A DNA stretch of 64,000 bases from Sphingomonas sp. GTDB taxonomy: Bacteria; Pseudomonadota; Alphaproteobacteria; Sphingomonadales; Sphingomonadaceae. A model generated the notes under the pieces. The model made no database searches, was not told where the DNA came from, and worked only from the letters and a program-made list of their open reading frames with translations. Made by a program: the position numbers and the translations under genes. This document shows positions 62,063 to 64,000 of the stretch, one piece after another (the first letter of the stretch is position 1; every line of letters starts with the position of its first letter). The stretch spans positions 1 through 64,000 of the forward strand of contig NZ_JAIERS010000012.1 in the NCBI RefSeq assembly GCF_019746665.1, given 5' to 3'.

Positions 62063-62812
62063 TCAAGCCGCGGCGATCGCGGCGAGCACGGGCGCGGCCC
62101 ATTCGGGGCGGCAGATCAGCAGATCGGGCAGGCGCGGATCGGCGCAGTTGTACACGAGCCTGCTGCCGTCGATCCGCGAGGCGTGGCAGCCGGCGGCGAG
62201 CGCGACCGCGGCGGGCGCGCAATTGTCCCACTCATATTGCCCGCCGGCATGGAGATAGATGTCGGCGGCGCCGGTTAGCACCGCCATCGCCTTGAACCCG
62301 GCCGAGCCCATCGGCACCAGATCGCCACCGAGCGCATCGGCGACCGGGCCGGCGATCGCGGGCGGTCGCGAGTCGCTGATCGCGATGCGCGGCCGTCCAC
62401 CATGCGGCGCCGGAAGGGCGGGGGGCTGATCCGACGAGAAGGTGCGGCCCGAGGCGGGCAGGGTTACCGCGCCGACGCGTGGCACGCCGTCGATCGCGAG
62501 CCCGACATGCACCGCCCAGTCGGGCGAGCGGCAACAAAAGCCGCGCGTGCCGTCGAGCGGGTCGACGATCCAGACCCGGTGCGCGCCGCAGCGGGCGCCA
62601 TCGTCCTGCGATTCCTCCGACAGGATGAAATCGTCGGGCCGCGCGGCATGGAGGCGATCGAGGATCAGCCGGTTCGCTTCGAAATCGCCGCGATTGCCGA
62701 GTTGGTCGCCGCAGCAGTCGCCATCGCCGAGCAAGGCGCGCAACAAATCGCCAGCCTCGATCGCGATCGCGCGGGCGAGCGCGGCGTCGGACAGGGCGGG
62801 ATCGCTAAGCAT
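62063..62812 (-). CDS. cysQ: 3'(2'),5'-bisphosphate nucleotidase CysQ
   Basis: 249 aa inositol-monophosphatase fold. LSEESQDD and WIVDPLDGTRGF carry the metal-binding Glu and Asp residues, and GGQYEWDNCAPAAVALAAG is the family's second motif. It clears 3'-phosphoadenosine-5'-phosphate left by sulfate reduction, which links it to the cysI cluster about 15 kb away. Confidence 0.9.
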   Translation of the reverse strand: MLSDPALSDAALARAIAIEAGDLLRALLGDGDCCGDQLGNRGDFEANRLILDRLHAARPDDFILSEESQDDGARCGAHRVWIVDPLDGTRGFCCRSPDWAVHVGLAIDGVPRVGAVTLPASGRTFSSDQPPALPAPHGGRPRIAISDSRPPAIAGPVADALGGDLVPMGSAGFKAMAVLTGAADIYLHAGGQYEWDNCAPAAVALAAGCHASRIDGSRLVYNCADPRLPDLLICRPEWAAPVLAAIAAA

Positions 62813-62862
62813 TACGGGGGTCTCGTGCCACAAAAGCGGCGCCAAAGCGAGCGTCCGCGCGC

Positions 62863-63087
62863 TCAGCCCTCCTCGGCGCGCTGGCGATCGAGCGAATCGA
62901 TAATGCGCACGCCCGCCATGAACACCGCGATCGGGCACACCGCGAACAACAGCCAGCCGCCGGGGCCGGGATATTGCTGCAGATAATGCACCCCGCGCTC
63001 CACCGCCCCGTTCGCCAGCCCGAAAATCACCAGAAAGGCCTCGAACTTGTTCTTGATGACGAACAGCTGGGCGACGCGCGCGAACAT
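62863..63087 (-). CDS. Small membrane protein, hypothetical
   Basis: 74 aa from ATG 63087. An amphipathic basic N-terminus (FARVAQLFVIKNKFEAFLVIFGLANGAVERG) is followed by one clear membrane helix (GGWLLFAVCPIAVFMAGV) and a charged tail (DSLDRQRAEEG). No known family recognised. Between cysQ and astB, same strand; ends 50 bp before cysQ. Confidence 0.65.
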   Translation of the reverse strand: MFARVAQLFVIKNKFEAFLVIFGLANGAVERGVHYLQQYPGPGGWLLFAVCPIAVFMAGVRIIDSLDRQRAEEG

Positions 63088-63139
63088 GCGAAGAGTTAAG
63101 CAAACCCCGCGCCAAGCCCGGATTTCCGCCATTTCGGTG

Positions 63140-64000
63140 TTAAGCGGCGTGGTTAACTGTCAGTAAATCCGACAGGTCGAGCAGATCGAACAGCCGCGCG
63201 CGCGCCGTTTCGATCCGGGCGATCAGGGCAGGGTCGCCAATCTCGCCAGCGCTGATCGACTCGGGCCATTCGGCCTCGATCAACGCGGCGAGCCGATCGA
63301 GCTTCGCGGCATCGACCAGGAAGCGCGGATCGACCCTTGCCGGATCGGCGACGACGCGCAGGCGCAGGCATGCCGGACCGCCGCCATTCGCCATCGACTC
63401 GCGCACATCGACCACTTCGAGCCGGCGGATCGGGCCGTTGCCCGCGACCATTTCCTGCAGCCACGGCCAAACGCGGGGATGCGCCTCTGCCTCGCGCGGC
63501 AGGACCAGCGCCATGCCGCCGTCGCGCAGGCTGACCAGCTGGGCGTTGAACAGATAGGAGCGCACCGCGTCCTCAAGGCTCACCGCGCTCGCCGGCACCT
63601 CGACGATCTGGACCGAGGGCAGCTTGGCACGGAGCGCGGCGTAGAAATCGCCCTGCACCGCGAACGCCTGTTGGTGGGTGAACAATACCTGCTCGTTCGC
63701 CACCGCGACCACATCGTTATGGAACGCGCCGGCGGCGATCGCCTGCGGGCTTTGCTGGACGAACAGCACGCGCTCGGGATCGAGGCCGTGCGCGCGCGCC
63801 ACCGCCTCGCTCGCCTGCCGGGCCTGGCGCGCGGGGAAGGGGCCGCCGGGTTCGCCATAGACGAACACCTCGATCCCGGGCGCGTCATGCCGCTCGGCGA
63901 GGCGCATATGATTGGCGGCGCCCTCGTCGCCGAACGGCGCGGGGATGGGCGCATGGACCGCGAAGCTCGCGTCGGCGAAGGCGAGGCGCAGCTGGGCGAG
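63140..64000 (-). CDS. astB: N-succinylarginine dihydrolase (5' end beyond window)
   Basis: 286 codons seen; the N-terminal part (about a third) lies past the right edge. FGDEGAANHMRL, FVQQSPQAIAAGAFHNDVVAVANEQVLF, SYLFNAQLVSL, MANGGGPACLRLRVV (with the catalytic Cys near the end) are AstB segments. It hydrolyses succinylarginine to succinylornithine, CO2 and ammonia in arginine breakdown. Confidence 0.95.
   Translation of the reverse strand, partial: LAQLRLAFADASFAVHAPIPAPFGDEGAANHMRLAERHDAPGIEVFVYGEPGGPFPARQARQASEAVARAHGLDPERVLFVQQSPQAIAAGAFHNDVVAVANEQVLFTHQQAFAVQGDFYAALRAKLPSVQIVEVPASAVSLEDAVRSYLFNAQLVSLRDGGMALVLPREAEAHPRVWPWLQEMVAGNGPIRRLEVVDVRESMANGGGPACLRLRVVADPARVDPRFLVDAAKLDRLAALIEAEWPESISAGEIGDPALIARIETARARLFDLLDLSDLLTVNHAA

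Overview
The window is GC-rich, densely packed chromosomal DNA from an alphaproteobacterium, most probably of the order Sphingomonadales (Sphingomonas/Erythrobacter relatives). The assignment rests on family resemblance read by eye: the cobA-DUF2849-cysI-DUF934 order, a UPF0262 protein, a LinB-like haloalkane dehalogenase, and Pcs and Mcr proteins of the type described in Erythrobacter and Porphyrobacter. No tRNA, rRNA, CRISPR array, insertion sequence or prophage was found. Many neighbouring genes share ATGA or GTGA stop/start overlaps, which indicates coupled translation.

Layout. 0-6.8 kb: a type I secretion locus, with a truncated repeat adhesin facing an operon of two ABC exporter subunits and an HlyD-type adaptor. 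6.9-12.2 kb: a leftward operon of acyl-CoA dehydrogenase, SDR, crotonase and haloalkane dehalogenase, with a divergent TetR regulator and a perfect palindrome between them. 12.2-12.9 kb: a LysR/GST chimeric gene remnant. 12.9-17.7 kb: purQ-purS-purC, kynureninase, a hydrolase and a DUF4349-like lipoprotein. 18-28 kb: LysR regulator, parC, a GGDEF-EAL protein, CCA-adding enzyme, Nudix CoA pyrophosphatase, DUF1285, GNAT, GST, folB and hypotheticals. 28.3-30.8 kb: tonB-exbB-exbD-exbD. 31-34.8 kb: UPF0262-GH25-cdd-dcd leftward and dnaB rightward.

35.0-45.2 kb is the most notable part: an operon of trifunctional propionyl-CoA synthase (pcs, 1831 aa), bifunctional malonyl-CoA reductase (mcr, 1241 aa) and an acetyl-CoA carboxylase alpha subunit (accA). 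Together with the remaining carboxylase subunits these would convert acetyl-CoA and bicarbonate through malonyl-CoA and 3-hydroxypropionate to propionyl-CoA, which is the first carboxylating half of the 3-hydroxypropionate bicycle. Catalytic motifs of all five fused domains that I could test are intact.

45.3-64 kb: the sulfite-reductase cluster (cobA, DUF2849, a secreted small protein, cysI, DUF934; cysH is not next to it), astD, selO, a hydrolase, a GH130-type glycoside phosphorylase, a GT4 glycosyltransferase, a flavin oxidoreductase with a C-terminal Cys motif, truA-fmt, recR, def, a GST, a degenerate histidine kinase that has lost its phospho-accepting His, cysQ, a small membrane protein and a truncated astB. 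Three palindromic intergenic elements lie at about 30.9, 59.6 and 61.9 kb.
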